Origin: Tribonema minus
Taxonomy: Eukaryota; Sar; Xanthophyceae; Tribonematales; Tribonemataceae
Reading direction: 5' to 3'
DNA: 64,000 bases
NCBI GenBank assembly: GCA_017506865.1
Contig: JAFCMP010000116.1
Coordinates: 62,001-126,000, forward strand
In this document: positions 35,501-45,062 of the stretch, piece after piece
How the letters are laid out: every line of letters begins with the position of its first letter
Position numbering within the stretch: position 1 is the stretch's first letter
Program-made: the position numbers and the translations under genes
Notes under the pieces: generated by a model
Told to the model about the DNA's origin: nothing
The model's database searches: none
The model's input: the letters and a program-made list of their open reading frames with translations, nothing else

Positions 35501-35764
35501 CCGCGCTGTATCGGGCGGGCTGGACGTGGCAGCTGACGCCAGCGAAGTAGTTGCGCTGCGTCGCTGCTGCGACAGTCGATGAACGGTACGACGCAACGGC
35601 ATATAGCCAGCGCTGCTGCGAGGCAAAGCGCCTGACAGGCATGAACGCCGCAGCAGCAGCGCACGTCCGCCGCTCGTCAGCATGTTGAAGGACAGCACCT
35701 GCTCAGGCACCAGCAGCAGCAGCAGGGACACCACCGCTGCCGTCGCAACGTGTGGCTGCCCCAT
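29587..35764 (-). CDS. Arginyl-tRNA synthetase, organelle-targeted
   Basis: Exons 35764-34795, 33786-33554, 32078-31908, 30836-30474 and 29922-29587 join in phase (1, 0, 0, 0) into 690 residues. The enzyme charges tRNA-Arg with arginine using ATP. Visible parts: an N-terminal add-1 domain with [16 protein letters not shown]; class I core with the HIGH motif as HVGH (about 228-231) in [41 protein letters not shown]; the KMSKS-like GKKFKTRSG (about 485-493); and the C-terminal anticodon-binding DALR domain with [11 protein letters not shown], ending GIDVVEKL. The first ~27 residues are a hydrophobic signal ending VLSFNML, like a plastid ASAFAP site, followed by an Arg/Ser-rich transit stretch, so plastid (perhaps also mitochondrial) import is inferred. 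Introns 1-3 are full of duplicated exon edges. Its start is 291 bases from that of AP-2 mu, transcribed away. Confidence 0.92.
30310..30470 (+). repeat. CAG/CGG triplet-repeat tract at the ArgRS intron 4 donor
   Basis: Interrupted CAG, CGG and CAC triplets lie immediately inside intron 4, starting about 5 bases from the donor of exon 30836-30474. On the gene strand they read CTG/CCG. They are open in several frames and generate long false poly-Gln, poly-Ala and poly-Leu frames. Confidence 0.8.
30792..31460 (-). repeat. Acceptor echoes of ArgRS exon 4
   Basis: The real exon start (about 30840-30792, minus strand) is copied at 31035-30980 and 31215-31155, with a trace near 31410. Copies keep the CGACGGCGGCGC block and the surrounding CCTCGCC...GCCAAA segment and are spaced about 180 bases, with GGGTATGTTG-like spacers. 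The copy nearest the exon body is the functional one. Confidence 0.8.
31560..31975 (-). repeat. Donor echoes of ArgRS exon 3
   Basis: The last ~70 bases of exon 3 and its donor (31975-31900) recur at 31787-31711 and 31617-31560. Shared features are CACCTG next to the donor and GCCGCTGTCGGTCACGTACAG from the exon. The copies lie downstream in intron 3; the farthest is shortened. CCCTAA-like repeats are interspersed. Confidence 0.85.
32058..32830 (-). repeat. ~250-base tandem repeats carrying acceptor echoes of ArgRS exon 3
   Basis: Three to four units of about 245-250 bases. Each has a GTGACAGTGCTCAG block, a GCGCATCTCGC block and, in two intronic units (about 32322-32374 and 32566-32615), a copy of the exon 3 start, GAGCGCTG-CATCGCG, with CCCGACAGCAAC. 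The real start lies in 32058-32105. Confidence 0.85.
33180..33600 (-). repeat. Five tandem copies of the ArgRS exon 2 donor edge
   Basis: CACCTTGGC (minus strand GCCAAG|GTG) recurs near 33551, 33468, 33369, 33283 and 33181. Each is followed on the plus strand by part of ATGAACACCACCTG...CGCTCTC from the exon, then AGACTCA. The first, in exon 33786-33554, is functional. The copies decay with distance: the outer two have lost the middle of the exon part. Unit spacing is 83-102 bases. Confidence 0.88.
33846..33960 (-). repeat. Acceptor echoes of ArgRS exon 2
   Basis: The real exon start (33796-33757) encodes [13 protein letters not shown] copy at 33960-33928 encodes [11 protein letters not shown] in the same frame, and a shorter one at 33875-33846 keeps only the splice-proximal part. 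Both lie upstream of the real acceptor in intron 1. Confidence 0.85.
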
Positions 35765-36055
35765 GTCCTGCGGGCCAAATGCTCTGCCTCAGCACGGCAG
35801 CGCGTCGCTGAGCGCGAGCGGCAGCAACGCCCAACAAGTTCAACTTGAAGTACTTCGATGATGCTCGACAGAAGAAACAGCCGCGGTGCGCCCTCACAAC
35901 AAGTCCTGGACTGAGGCTGCTCATTGGGCCGCGGTGTGAGGTTAACCAGGAGGGTGTGGAGCATTCAATTTTCTGCGCTGCGCTGGAGGACAGGGGAGGC
36001 TGGGAGCCAGCCGAAGAGAGCGCGTTGCCTCTGTTGAGGCCTTTGCAGCAGCACC
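35765..36055. promoter_or_regulatory. Bidirectional promoter region of ArgRS and AP-2 mu
   Basis: Only 291 bases separate the two divergent ATGs, so both 5' UTRs and promoters must fit here. It contains ACTTGAAGT (35841-35849), the recurrent palindrome. No TATA-like element is obvious. Confidence 0.5.
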
Positions 36056-39000
36056 ATGATCTCGGCGTTGCTGATCATAAATCAGGCGAGTGACGCGATC
36101 GTTTTGTGATTGGCAGCATACTTTAAAGTTCTGGCTGTAGAACTGGTCTGGCTACTGCTTGTGCATCGTGGAGGAAGGATCAGACTCGAAAAAACGGCGC
36201 TCTGTTTTAACTGTGGGTATTTTTAGGCCCTGCACCAGTGTACAAATGTCAGGACTCCAGCAGGGCGATTCAGGAGTACACGCATTTGACTAGTGTGGGG
36301 TTTAATCTGCAAGCGCTAGTGCGCTCTGCCGCACACTTTCACCTGTCGTGATGAAGTCATACTGGCGCAAGTGAACACTTGAGTGTTGCACATGTAGGTC
36401 AGAAGCTGCTCCAGAACACTTGCTGGCGAGCTGCCGAATCATTGCTCATGGGACTGTGCCACAGTCATGAAAGTCATGTAATAGTAGACATGCCACATTC
36501 AAGTTCCGCAGGCAGTGTGAAGAGCGATTCCCTCATCTCTCAGCCGAACGCAGCCCCTTTGTTTCATGGCGGCTGCTGCACAGCTCCAAATGATGTGGTG
36601 CTAGTGCCCCATTACCAGAGTGCACCTGTCTGTCTATGCCGAAAGTGCCAGCCCTCGGGGACAGCTGATCCAGCGTCTGCTAGCCACGACGGCCCTTCTA
36701 CTTGTACGACCTAAATTATAGCGACTGTCGCCTGTATCCGTGGCATCTCTGCGAGTTGCCCTTCGTAAACACCATACGGCAAATGCAACAAATCTGATGT
36801 TGGGTCCTAGTCTATACCAACCATGCCCTTTGTAAACATCATTTGCCAACCATGCCCTTTGTGAACATCATATGGCAAATGCAACAAATCTGAAGTTGGG
36901 TCCTGGTCTACGCCAGTCACCTGACTTCACATGTGCCGCGGACACAGCTAGCGCACCTTGCTGTAGCAGAGGTCTGTAGACGTGCTGCAGTCAGCTGAGC
37001 TACTGCAACAGAGCAGCCCTCTCGGTCAGCAATCCAACTCGAGGCTGTCTGCTAATGCTGCCCTGGTCGGTTGTGCTTGCATACAGATGCTGTTTTGGTC
37101 ACAGCAGCATTGGTGTCTCTGGCTGAGAAACGGTCGCAGATGGCCAACACTCAAGTATTGAAGTGCATGCTACTGCTCATTATATGTCAGCGCCCACTAG
37201 CATACCATGCAAAGTCGACAAATGCATATCTGTTGAGTGGTCAGCCGTACTGCGCAGGCGTCTCTGGCTAAGGTTTAGGGTTAGGGTTGGGGTTAGGTCT
37301 GACGTGTTAGTTGCTCAAGTGTCGTGGTGCACTCAACTGCTCACACCTTGTGGTGATGCTCAATTGCACACACAAACAAAAATAGCTGCGTGTGCTCACA
37401 TCCTATTTCAGTGCCCAGTAGCATACACAGAGTCAACAGCTACATGCCCGTTGCATGATAGAGAAAATGACGAGAACTACGATTACAATGAGGTTTGAGA
37501 GGCCGGGATTTCAGACATGGCAATGGTCCAGCTGTAATGATAACACCTGTGCTGCCAGTGCACCTCGTGAGAAACAGCGCTGCCTCAATGCGTGGTACAC
37601 TCTTCAATCGTCTGTACTTGTGCACCTTCAGATTCGTGTGTTCATGTACTTCTACAATCTGAAGTGTTTCACACGCAACCTTTATGGCGGTTTGGAATGA
37701 TGCCACAAAAGCTCAGTGACGTAACTCCCATTCGAGTGTTACTTGCACCAGCCATACACTTTGCGAAGGTGCGCTCAGAACCGCCTTTGCAGCGTCGACA
37801 CTCACCATATGTTGCAACTGTGTGTCAGGTTCAGTTGCACTAAACATCAGTGAGCTTTTGTTGATGCGAATGTTGAACATACATTCAACGTTTATGATTC
37901 CGGAATGCGGTGACTCCCTACCTGAAAGCGACTCGTTGTGACTCATGCCTGTGCACCTCATGCACCCGTCGCAGGAAGGGGAGATAGTAATAAGCAGGCT
38001 CTACAGAGATGACGTCACGCGCTCAGCTAGGATGACCCCTTGTCTCACAGTGACTCGTTGTCACGTGATGACTCATGCCTGTGCCCCTCACAGAAAGGGG
38101 AGATAGTGATCAGCAGGTTTTACAGGGAAGACATCACGCGCTCAGCTAGGATGAGTCCCTGACTCACAGTGACTCGCTGACTGACGATGACTCATGCCTG
38201 TGCCCCTCACAGAAAGGGGAGATAGTGATCAGCAGGTTCTACAGAGATGACGTCACGCGCTCAGCCGCGGACCAGTTTCTCAAGCAGGTCATCGCCAGCA
38301 AGGAGACGGGCTCGCAGCCTCCTGTCAAGCTCATTGATGGCAATACCTTCATGTACACACGACACAGGTGGGTTGGCGGGCGTTGCATACCGCGCATAGA
38401 TATCAATTGGAGTATGTCTGTCAACCTCATCGACGGGAACACCTTCATGTACAAACGACACAGGTGGGCGGCGGCCGTTGCATACCGGCATACAGAGTAC
38501 AGTGTTTGGGAGTATGTCTATCAAGTGCTTTGATTGCAATACCTTCACGTACACACGGCATAGGTGTGCGGCGGCAGTTGCGTTTCACATACGTCATATG
38601 CCCATCATGCTTCATCTATGGGACACCCTCTTGCACACACGACGCAGGTGCGCAGCGGCTGTTGCTTAGCGCATATATGCACACAGAAAGCCAGCCCGCA
38701 CAGGTGCTGCTAGACGCTGGGCCAGCGCATGTTGGGAGTCGGGTTGGAGGCAGTGTTTGCCAGGCTAGGTTTGGTCAAGGTGGTTTGATCATCAGGAGAT
38801 TCTGCTAGCCTTGACCTCACTGCCCTTGCGCGCGCCCGCCTGCGTGCCGCTGCCGCAGCAGCATCTACTTTGTGGCGGTGACGCGCTGCAACGTCAACCC
38901 CGCCATGGTCTTTGAGTTAGCGTTGGCACCGAGCGCTGGTGTGATGATGATCATCAGAAGACTGTCCTAACTCTACGCCGGCGCGCATATCAATCCGCGG

Positions 39001-42000
39001 ACGACCGCATACTACCATACCTACACGAAAGTGAATCAACAGATCGTAGAGCTCTAGGTGACAATCCCCAACTTCACTTCCCTTGCGTGCTTCCGCCTGT
39101 GACGCTCCCGCAGCAACATCTACTTTGTTGCGGTGACGCGCTGCAACGTCAACCCCGCCATGGTGTTTGAGTTCCTGTACCAGACCATCAAGATCTACAA
39201 GGCGTACTTCAACACGCACAAGACGTTCGAGGAGAAGCACGTGCGCAAGAACATGACGCTCATCTACGAGCTGCTGGACGAGACCATGGACTACGGGTGA
39301 GTCAAGAGTCATTGACTCTGAGTCGCCACTCATTTGCGTGCAAGTGTTGGTGACTCGTGACACCGACACTCAAGTGCGATGAGTGGCGACTCAAAGTCTA
39401 CACTGGTCGAATCTGAGCCTCTTGTGGTTCAGCAGTTAATGAGATCGTGAATTATGGGTGTGGCATGACTCATCGATTCAACTCTGACTCACCACTCTCA
39501 CTATTCATCACTGTCAAGTGCATTCTTTTACGGGACTCGTGACTCAATGACTCTGGTTCACCACTCTCAGGAGTCAGTGTGTCGCGACTTCTGCATTGCT
39601 GGAGTGTTGCGTGAGGGTTCATATGGGGTAGAGCAAAATGGTAACAGAACACCTTTCAGGGTCATGAGGTCAAGCTAAGCTCCACCCGTAATTGCTCCAC
39701 ATGTACAGAGAGCTCTGCGCACTGTACGCCAGCCATAACCCTAATCCAAACCCTACCCAAATTAGAAGTGATGCTTGTCAACAGAATCCCTCCATTGTGG
39801 GCAGTGGGCTCTTTGCCCAGAAGGTTCGGTGAGTATGTAGTGACCAAGAGGTGGGCACCGAAAACACGATCAATACCCCCATGATACCCATGTCGCCCAC
39901 AGAGTCTGGCCTCTCACTTGTGCACCATGCGCGGCTGCTGTCTAACCCTAAGCCTAACATCAACTTGACTACTGTGGATCCGATGGCACTGTTTGACTCG
40001 TGGCCAATGATGGCAACAGCGGCGACCACGGTTATTGGTGGAAGGCACTCACAGCTAACCACCCCTTGTCACCTAGAGCTCTGCGATCTTTTGATTTGTT
40101 TCCATCAATCCTCACAGCTATCCCCAGATCACCTAACCCTAACCCTAACCCCAACCCTAACCCTAATTCTAACCCTCACAGCTATCCCCAGATCACTGCC
40201 ATCGACGTGCTGCGGAGCTACATCAACCTGGGCTCCATCAGCACCCTGGACGGTGACCCCAACGAAACAGGTCAGCTCACGTCTCAGATCACGGGCGCCA
40301 TCGACTGGCGCCGCGAGGGCATCCGGCACCGCAAGAACGAGGTCTACATCGACGTGCACGAGTCCGTCAACCTGCTCATGTCGAGCACTGGCGCGGTGAG
40401 TTCACATGTGCAGTACAGCGCACTCGCGTGTACTGTTTGTGTACTGTTCGTGCACGAGTCCGACAACCTGCTCATGGCAGGCACTGGCGCGGTGAGTTCA
40501 CGAGTGCAGTACAGCACACTCGAGTGTACTGTTTGCAGGGGTTATCACGACTCTACCACCGGAGTCGGCCGACGACTCCGCTCCGACTCCGCTCCGGCCG
40601 GGGAGTCGTTCGGCTTATCTCATTGCTCCGTGGAGTCGGAGTCGGAGTCGTTCACCGAGCAAGTTGTTCCGGCTGGAGTCGGAGCGGAGTCGAACAGTCG
40701 CCCCGGAGCGGAAGGCCCCGACTCGTCACATCTCCGCGGAGCGGAGACGGAGTCGTACAGATATTGTGGAGTCGTGATAACCCCTGACTGTTTGTGTACT
40801 GTTCGTTCACGAGTCCGAGCACTGGCGCGGCGAGTTCACAAGTGCAGTACAGGCGCGCTTGCGTGCACTGTTTGTGTACTGTTTGTGCATCCTTGTGGGC
40901 CGCACAAATAGTGGTGGTCTACTTTGCATTGTCACGCATAAATTTCTGGGTTTGTTTGCTCAAACTGTACTGCAATGTGGCAGAGAGCAGCTCTGACAGG
41001 TAAGGTCTCTATGACACAGAGTAACACACCAGCGCAGGCGCCACTGCGGTTGCAGAGCGACTGAGTACTGACTCAATGACTCGCGAGTCACTCCCCCCTC
41101 CCCCTTCCCATGTCGCCACCCACAGGTGCTGTGCTATGACGTCACCGGCAAAGTGATGATGTGCCCATTCCTGAACATACAAGCACCCGACTCCCGATTC
41201 TGACTCGTGACTTGACTCACGAGCCATTGCACCCCCTTCTCCAAGTGCTGCACAATGATGTCACCGGCAAGGGGGCATGATGCGCACATTCCTACTGCAT
41301 GCCGAGTCTGACTCATGACTCACGAGTCATGGCGCCCCCTTACCCCCCCACCCACCTCCCCAGGTGCTGCGCAACGACGTCACCGGCAAGGTCATGATGC
41401 GCACATTCCTGAGCATGACATCTGAGTCTAACTCATGACTCACGAGTAACCGCGCGCCCCCATCCCCCCCCCCACAGGTGCTGCGCAACGACGTCACCGG
41501 CAAGGTCATGATGCGCACGTTCCTCAGCGGCATGCCGGAGTGCAAGTTTGGCCTCAACGACAAGCTGATAATGGAGAAGGAGGCGCTGGAGCGCGCGGGG
41601 GGGCGCACCGCCGCCACCGCGCACGGCAAGCGCAGCGTGGAGCTGGACGACTGCACGTTCCACAGATGCGTGCGCCTGGGCAAGTTTGACGCGGACCGCA
41701 CCATCACATTCATACCCCCCGACGGGGAGTTTGAACTGATGCGCTACAGGTACGTGGCTCATCAGAAATATGTTGTCAATAATGCTTTGAACACTGAAGC
41801 ACATCTGATCCAATGCTTTGTGCACCAAAGTAAACCTCTGCTTGGAAAGCAGCATTGTCGAGTAAGCATATACATATGTGTTCGACACGGACCGCACCAT
41901 CACATTCATACCCCCCGACGGGGAGTTTGAACTGATGCGCTACAGGTACGTGGGTCATGGGTTTTACGCAAGGCGCAAGGTTATGTGCACCGATGTATCG

Positions 42001-43928
42001 TACTCGTACATACTAAGTACCATTGGTTAACAAGGAGCCTGTGTGTTGTTGAATGTGGGCCGCACCATCACGTTCATACCGCCCGACGGGGAGTTTGAGC
42101 TCATGCGCTACAGGTGGGTTGCTGATGGGAGATGCTGGCCCAATGCTCTGTACACCAAGGTAAAACAGCTGACCCAATGCTCTATACACCCAAGTAAACC
42201 TCCACTCAATGATGAGAAAAGAAGCATCGCCGAGTAATGACCCCTCGGCTAACACGATAAGCATTTCGAGTTGCTCCAGGCCTCTCAGCACTTTCATCAA
42301 CCACGCACGTCTCATCGCCATCATCTCACCCCTTACCCTACCGCCGTCGCGCGCAGGGTGTCGGACAACGTCAACCTGCCCTTCAGGATCGTGCCAGCCG
42401 TCCAGGAGGAGGGCCGCACGCGCGTGACCATCAACCTTAAGTGCTCCGCGCAGTTCTCGTACAAGCTGTTTGCGGAGAACGTGGTCATCAAGGTGCCCGT
42501 GCCCAACAACACGGCGCGGTGCCGCGTCAAGGCAAGTCACCACTCCTTCACTTCAACTATAATCTGAAAGTATGATTTGAAGTACCTGTGAGCTCCTTAG
42601 GCAATGGCATCAGTGCCGTTGGCGCACTGTGCAGTGCACTGAAGGGGTGTAGCACGGGCCACTGCAGGGAGTCCTCACCATGTCTTCTTTAAGTATACAC
42701 TTCATATGTACATACAGGCGCACTTTCACCGTATCACTTTGTCATTGCCACCCTCTGCAGCAGACATGCATGCTCAACCCCACTATGTACCAGTGCAGGG
42801 AAATGCAGGGGAATGCTGCCCCCCCCCCCCCCCCGCCCCTGCTTACCTATTGCCCATTGCACCCCCCCCCCCTCCCCCTCCAGGTCACATCCGGCCGCGC
42901 CAAGTACGAGCCTGAGCAGAGGGCCATTGTATGGCGCATCAAGAGGTTCGCGGGGATGACGGAGTGCACTTTCAGCGCCGACGTGGAGCTGACGCCCAGC
43001 ATACGCGAGAAGGCGTGGTCGCGCCCCCCCATACAGGTATACATACCGTTGCAGTCTGCATCTGTTGAAGTACATACCGTTGCAGTCTGCATCTGTTGAA
43101 GTACGCCCAGCATATGCGAGAAGGCGTGGTCGCGCCCCCCCATACAGGTATACCCCCCCCCCCCCCTTCCCCCTTGTTGAAGTCTGCGTTTTATCCTGTT
43201 GAAGTACGCACACCCATCGAGATGAGTTGATCAAAGGCTGGCCTCTCATGTTGCGCGCGCAACTTGCACGCTGATTGTTGAAATATGCGCTTGTAATGGC
43301 GATGGCGTTGTAAGTCAGCCCGCAAAGGGGATGATCAACGAGGGACCACTGTACCAGCAGGGCTCAGCGCTCTAAACCCTGGTTGTGCTCAGAGTTAAGT
43401 ATGTGCTCGAGTCTCCTCAGCGCACCAAGCCCTAGTTGTACTCAGAGTTAAGTGTTGCTCACCCTTGACAACTGAATGACTGCAACTGTTTGATGTTAGA
43501 CAAATAATGTCCATTCGTTTGCAACAACCGTTTCAAGCTGGCAACACCTCCGTTCTGCTCGCTCGCTCACTCGCGTCGCGCTCGTCAATGCCACCGCCGC
43601 TATCAGGCGGAGTTTGTGGTGAACATGGTCACGGCAAGCTTGGTTTCAGATGAACAACGTCAATTTGTATGCCACAATCGCCTCGCACTGATGTGCCCCA
43701 AATCATCTCCCGCTGGCAATACATGCCCCCGGCCTGCTTGCTCACTCACTCTCGCCGCGCCCGTCAACGCAACCAAACTGCCCCAATCAGGCGGAGTTTG
43801 TGGTGAACATGTTCACGGCGAGCGGCGTGCACGTGCGCTTCCTGCGCGTCTACGACAAGTCGGGCTACACCACCAACCGCTGGGTGCGCTACATGACGCG
43901 CGCGGGGCACTACCAAGTCAGAATCTGA
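36056..43928 (+). CDS. AP2M1: AP-2 clathrin adaptor complex, mu subunit
   Basis: Eight exons, 36056-36085, 38213-38367, 39114-39296, 40182-40395, 41478-41749, 42357-42531, 42884-43036 and 43791-43928, join in phase into 439 residues, the usual size. The tiny first exon encodes [10 protein letters not shown], matching the family start, and is followed by [14 protein letters not shown]. The longin-like half contains [24 protein letters not shown]. After the linker, [13 protein letters not shown] starts the mu homology domain, with [58 protein letters not shown] and the end [16 protein letters not shown]. In animals this subunit binds Y-x-x-phi cargo signals and PIP2 at the plasma membrane during clathrin endocytosis. 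Introns 1 and 6 use GC donors. Six of the seven introns contain duplicated exon edges, and intron 4 holds a [17 protein letters not shown] favours AP-2 over AP-1. Confidence 0.95.
36086..36087 (+). other. GC splice donor of AP-2 mu intron 1
   Basis: CAG|GCGAGT after [10 protein letters not shown]; joins phase 0 to AAAGGGGAG at 38213, reproducing the conserved family N-terminus. Confidence 0.8.
37941..38280 (+). repeat. Acceptor echoes of AP-2 mu exon 2
   Basis: Three units of about 120-130 bases begin ACTCATGCCTGTGC at 37941, 38071 and 38190. Each holds the acceptor and about 60 bases of exon start (GGGGAGATAGT-AT-AGCAGG). Only the third continues into the complete exon; the first two turn from ...CGCTCAGC into AGGATGA and end. 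Confidence 0.92.
38335..38665 (+). repeat. Donor echoes of AP-2 mu exon 2
   Basis: The exon end with donor (GG-AATACCTTCATGTACAC-CGACACAG|GTG) at 38335-38380 is followed by copies at 38425-38475, 38525-38580 and 38625-38665. Each is followed by a GCGGC-GTTGC intron segment. Identity falls with distance. Confidence 0.9.
38820..39180 (+). repeat. Acceptor echo of AP-2 mu exon 3
   Basis: About 110 bases including acceptor and 64 bases of exon ([18 protein letters not shown]) occur at about 38820-38925 and again at 39073-39175. The first copy diverges right after TTTGAGTT; the second continues as the real exon from 39114. Confidence 0.93.
39027..39070 (-). repeat. Dispersed repeat, copy 3 (fragment)
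   Basis: GTGAATCAACAGATCGTAGA followed by GCTCTAGGTGACAA matches the end of the ~110-base repeat at 11371-11480. It sits between the two copies of the exon 3 edge. Confidence 0.65.
39283..39500 (+). repeat. Donor echo of AP-2 mu exon 3 and GACTC-rich repeats
   Basis: GAGACCATGGACTACGGGTG at the exon end is echoed by GAGATCGTGAATTATGGGTG at 39441-39460. Both are followed by GACTC- and CACCACTC-rich intron sequence. The copy is clearly decayed. Confidence 0.65.
39993..40105 (+). repeat. Dispersed ~110-base repeat, copy 2
   Basis: Matches copy 1 (11371-11480, opposite strand) over the whole length, in intron 3 of AP-2 mu. The core includes ACCACGGTTA-TGGTGGAAGGCACT and CTTGTCAC-TAGAGCTCT. Ends are undefined. 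Confidence 0.7.
40113..40197 (+). repeat. Acceptor echo of AP-2 mu exon 4 around CCCTAA repeats
   Basis: CACAGCTATCCCCAGATCAC occurs at about 40115-40134 and again at 40177-40196, separated only by CCCTAA-type telomere-like repeats (40133-40176). The second copy starts the real exon at 40182; the first runs straight into the repeats. Confidence 0.9.
40359..40860 (+). repeat. Donor echoes of AP-2 mu exon 4, split by a MITE
   Basis: The exon end with donor (CACGAGTCCG-CAACCTGCTC, GCACTGGCGCG|GTGAGTTCAC) at 40359-40404 recurs at 40451-40504 and, shortened, at 40804-40836. Each copy is followed by a GTGCAGTACAG block. The MITE at 40536-40786 separates the second and third copies, so it inserted after the array formed. 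Confidence 0.9.
40536..40786 (+). mobile_element. hAT-like MITE, 251 bases
   Basis: Perfect 18-base terminal inverted repeats (CAGGGGTTATCACGACTC at 40536-40553 and its complement at 40769-40786) are flanked by perfect 8-base direct repeats ACTGTTTG (40528-40535 and 40787-40794). An 8-base target duplication and ends starting CAGGG fit the hAT superfamily. The inside is GC-rich with repeated GGAGTCGGAGTC, has no transposase, and would be mobilised in trans. Perfect ends and duplications indicate a recent insertion. Confidence 0.92.
41090..41530 (+). repeat. Acceptor echoes of AP-2 mu exon 5
   Basis: Four copies of the acceptor plus about 50 exon bases (GTGCTGCGCAACGACGTCAC...) start at about 41127, 41247, 41365 and 41478. 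Only the last continues as exon. Between copies lies intron sequence with ACTCATGACTCACGAGT. Divergence rises with distance from the exon, from almost none at 41365 to many changes at 41127. Confidence 0.93.
41690..42125 (+). repeat. Donor echoes of AP-2 mu exon 5
   Basis: The exon end encoding [19 protein letters not shown] with its donor (41690-41760) recurs at 41880-41952 and 42056-42120. The copies keep the reading frame, CTACAG|GT and several intron bases. The 42056 copy has diverged more. Confidence 0.93.
42532..42533 (+). other. GC splice donor of AP-2 mu intron 6
   Basis: AAG|GCAAGT after NNTARCRVK; joins phase 0 to GTCACATCC at 42884. This intron shows no junction echo; a C run (42815-42834) and a C-rich tract precede the acceptor. 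Confidence 0.85.
43000..43150 (+). repeat. Donor echo of AP-2 mu exon 7
   Basis: CGCCCAGCATA-GCGAGAAGG...CATACAG|GTATAC at 42993-43042 is repeated at 43104-43152, nearly identical. The spacer itself contains a duplicated CATACCGTTGCAGTCTGCAT block. Confidence 0.93.
43560..43830 (+). repeat. Acceptor echo of AP-2 mu exon 8
   Basis: About 85 bases ending GCGGAGTTTGTGGTGAACATG-TCACGGC-AGC occur at 43565-43650 and 43740-43830. The first copy's exon part then diverges; the second is the real exon from 43791. Confidence 0.92.
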
Positions 43929-45062
43929 GTCGGCCGCGGCCGCGGGGTGTGTGTGCAGGGGCAAGGACGGCAGCAGCAGCAGCAGTAAAATCTGGTGCGG
44001 CACTGCAGTCGTGTTGCAGTCGGGCATAGATGTGTGTGCAGAGTGGGCAGGTGGGGGCTTTTGGGGGGTGGGGGAAGGGGGGGGTGCGTGGAGCGTCACT
44101 GTGAGTTTGTGCACGTCAGCTTTTGACGGCGGCACCACATTGAGCTCGCTGCCCGCAGGTGTTTGTTGACCTTGGCTGAAGCGGCTTCAAGAGGGGCGGC
44201 ACAGCACCCGTACTCACTGTGCCTGCTGCCCCCTTGGTTTGTGTAATGCGACGCTTGGTCTGTCCGTGGGGTCCACTGCTGTTTGTTGAGTTTACCGCTT
44301 CACTGTCTGCTTCACAGAACACGCACCACGTGCCTGTTGGACACTGTTTGCACAGTACATGAGGCGTGAGGGATGCTACAGAAGTTGAGCTATCGTTTTG
44401 ACAAACTTCTTGGGTGCGGGTGCATGGCCAATGCATCACACGGTGATCATGAAAACTGGATGCGATCATTCGATGACCTTGTGCACGACTGCTTGCAAAG
44501 CCCAGGATCACAAAGTCGCAAACCCAACTGTCGAGACTTTTCAGTCCGCACAGCCTATTCAGGAAGATCACTACCCCTCTTCAGCTGTTGCTGCGTGCAG
44601 CGGGGGCAGCTGCTCGCAGAGCACTCAAAATACCATATTGTTGTAAGTACACTGCGTTTTTTTGTAAACAGTCTGAATCCGCTGGGAAGGAGAGAGCAGG
44701 CTGCCCCTTCCCCCTAGGGCTGCACTCATGCATGTGCATGTCAGAGGGAGTTAAATCAACTCAGTTAATGACCCCTGACCGATGCGATTCAGATATTGTG
44801 TGACATCAGACGCGGCTGTGCCCACAACACAACACTTTGAGTACATTACATCATCATCGCATATATCCATCCTATCTCTATCTATTCTGTCCCATCTATG
44901 TATACATGTCATCTTTCGCAGTATCTCTTTCTTTCTTCGAGAAGCCCTTTCTTAAGCGAACTTGAACAGTGATCCTGCTCGAATGAAGGCAGCGCTGCTC
45001 TATTGCAGCTCCAGAGGCGACATAGCGGTTGCGTGCAGTTTTTTGTCTCCATATCTGCAGCC
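43929..45062. other. Intergenic region between AP-2 mu and RedCAP
   Basis: Holds the AP-2 mu 3' flank and the RedCAP promoter. A pyrimidine-rich CTATCT/CTTTCTTTC stretch lies at 44868-44945, just before the RedCAP start region. No other gene recognised. Confidence 0.45.

Noticed and set aside
37713-37961. Minus-strand 82-codon frame in AP-2 mu intron 1
   Set aside because: Lies in an intron partly composed of acceptor echoes; no coding features.
38858-38940. Using the first copy of the AP-2 mu exon 3 edge as the real exon
   Set aside because: It gives a truncated reading that departs from the family right after MVFEL. The second copy at 39114 continues correctly and has the expected SNIYF.
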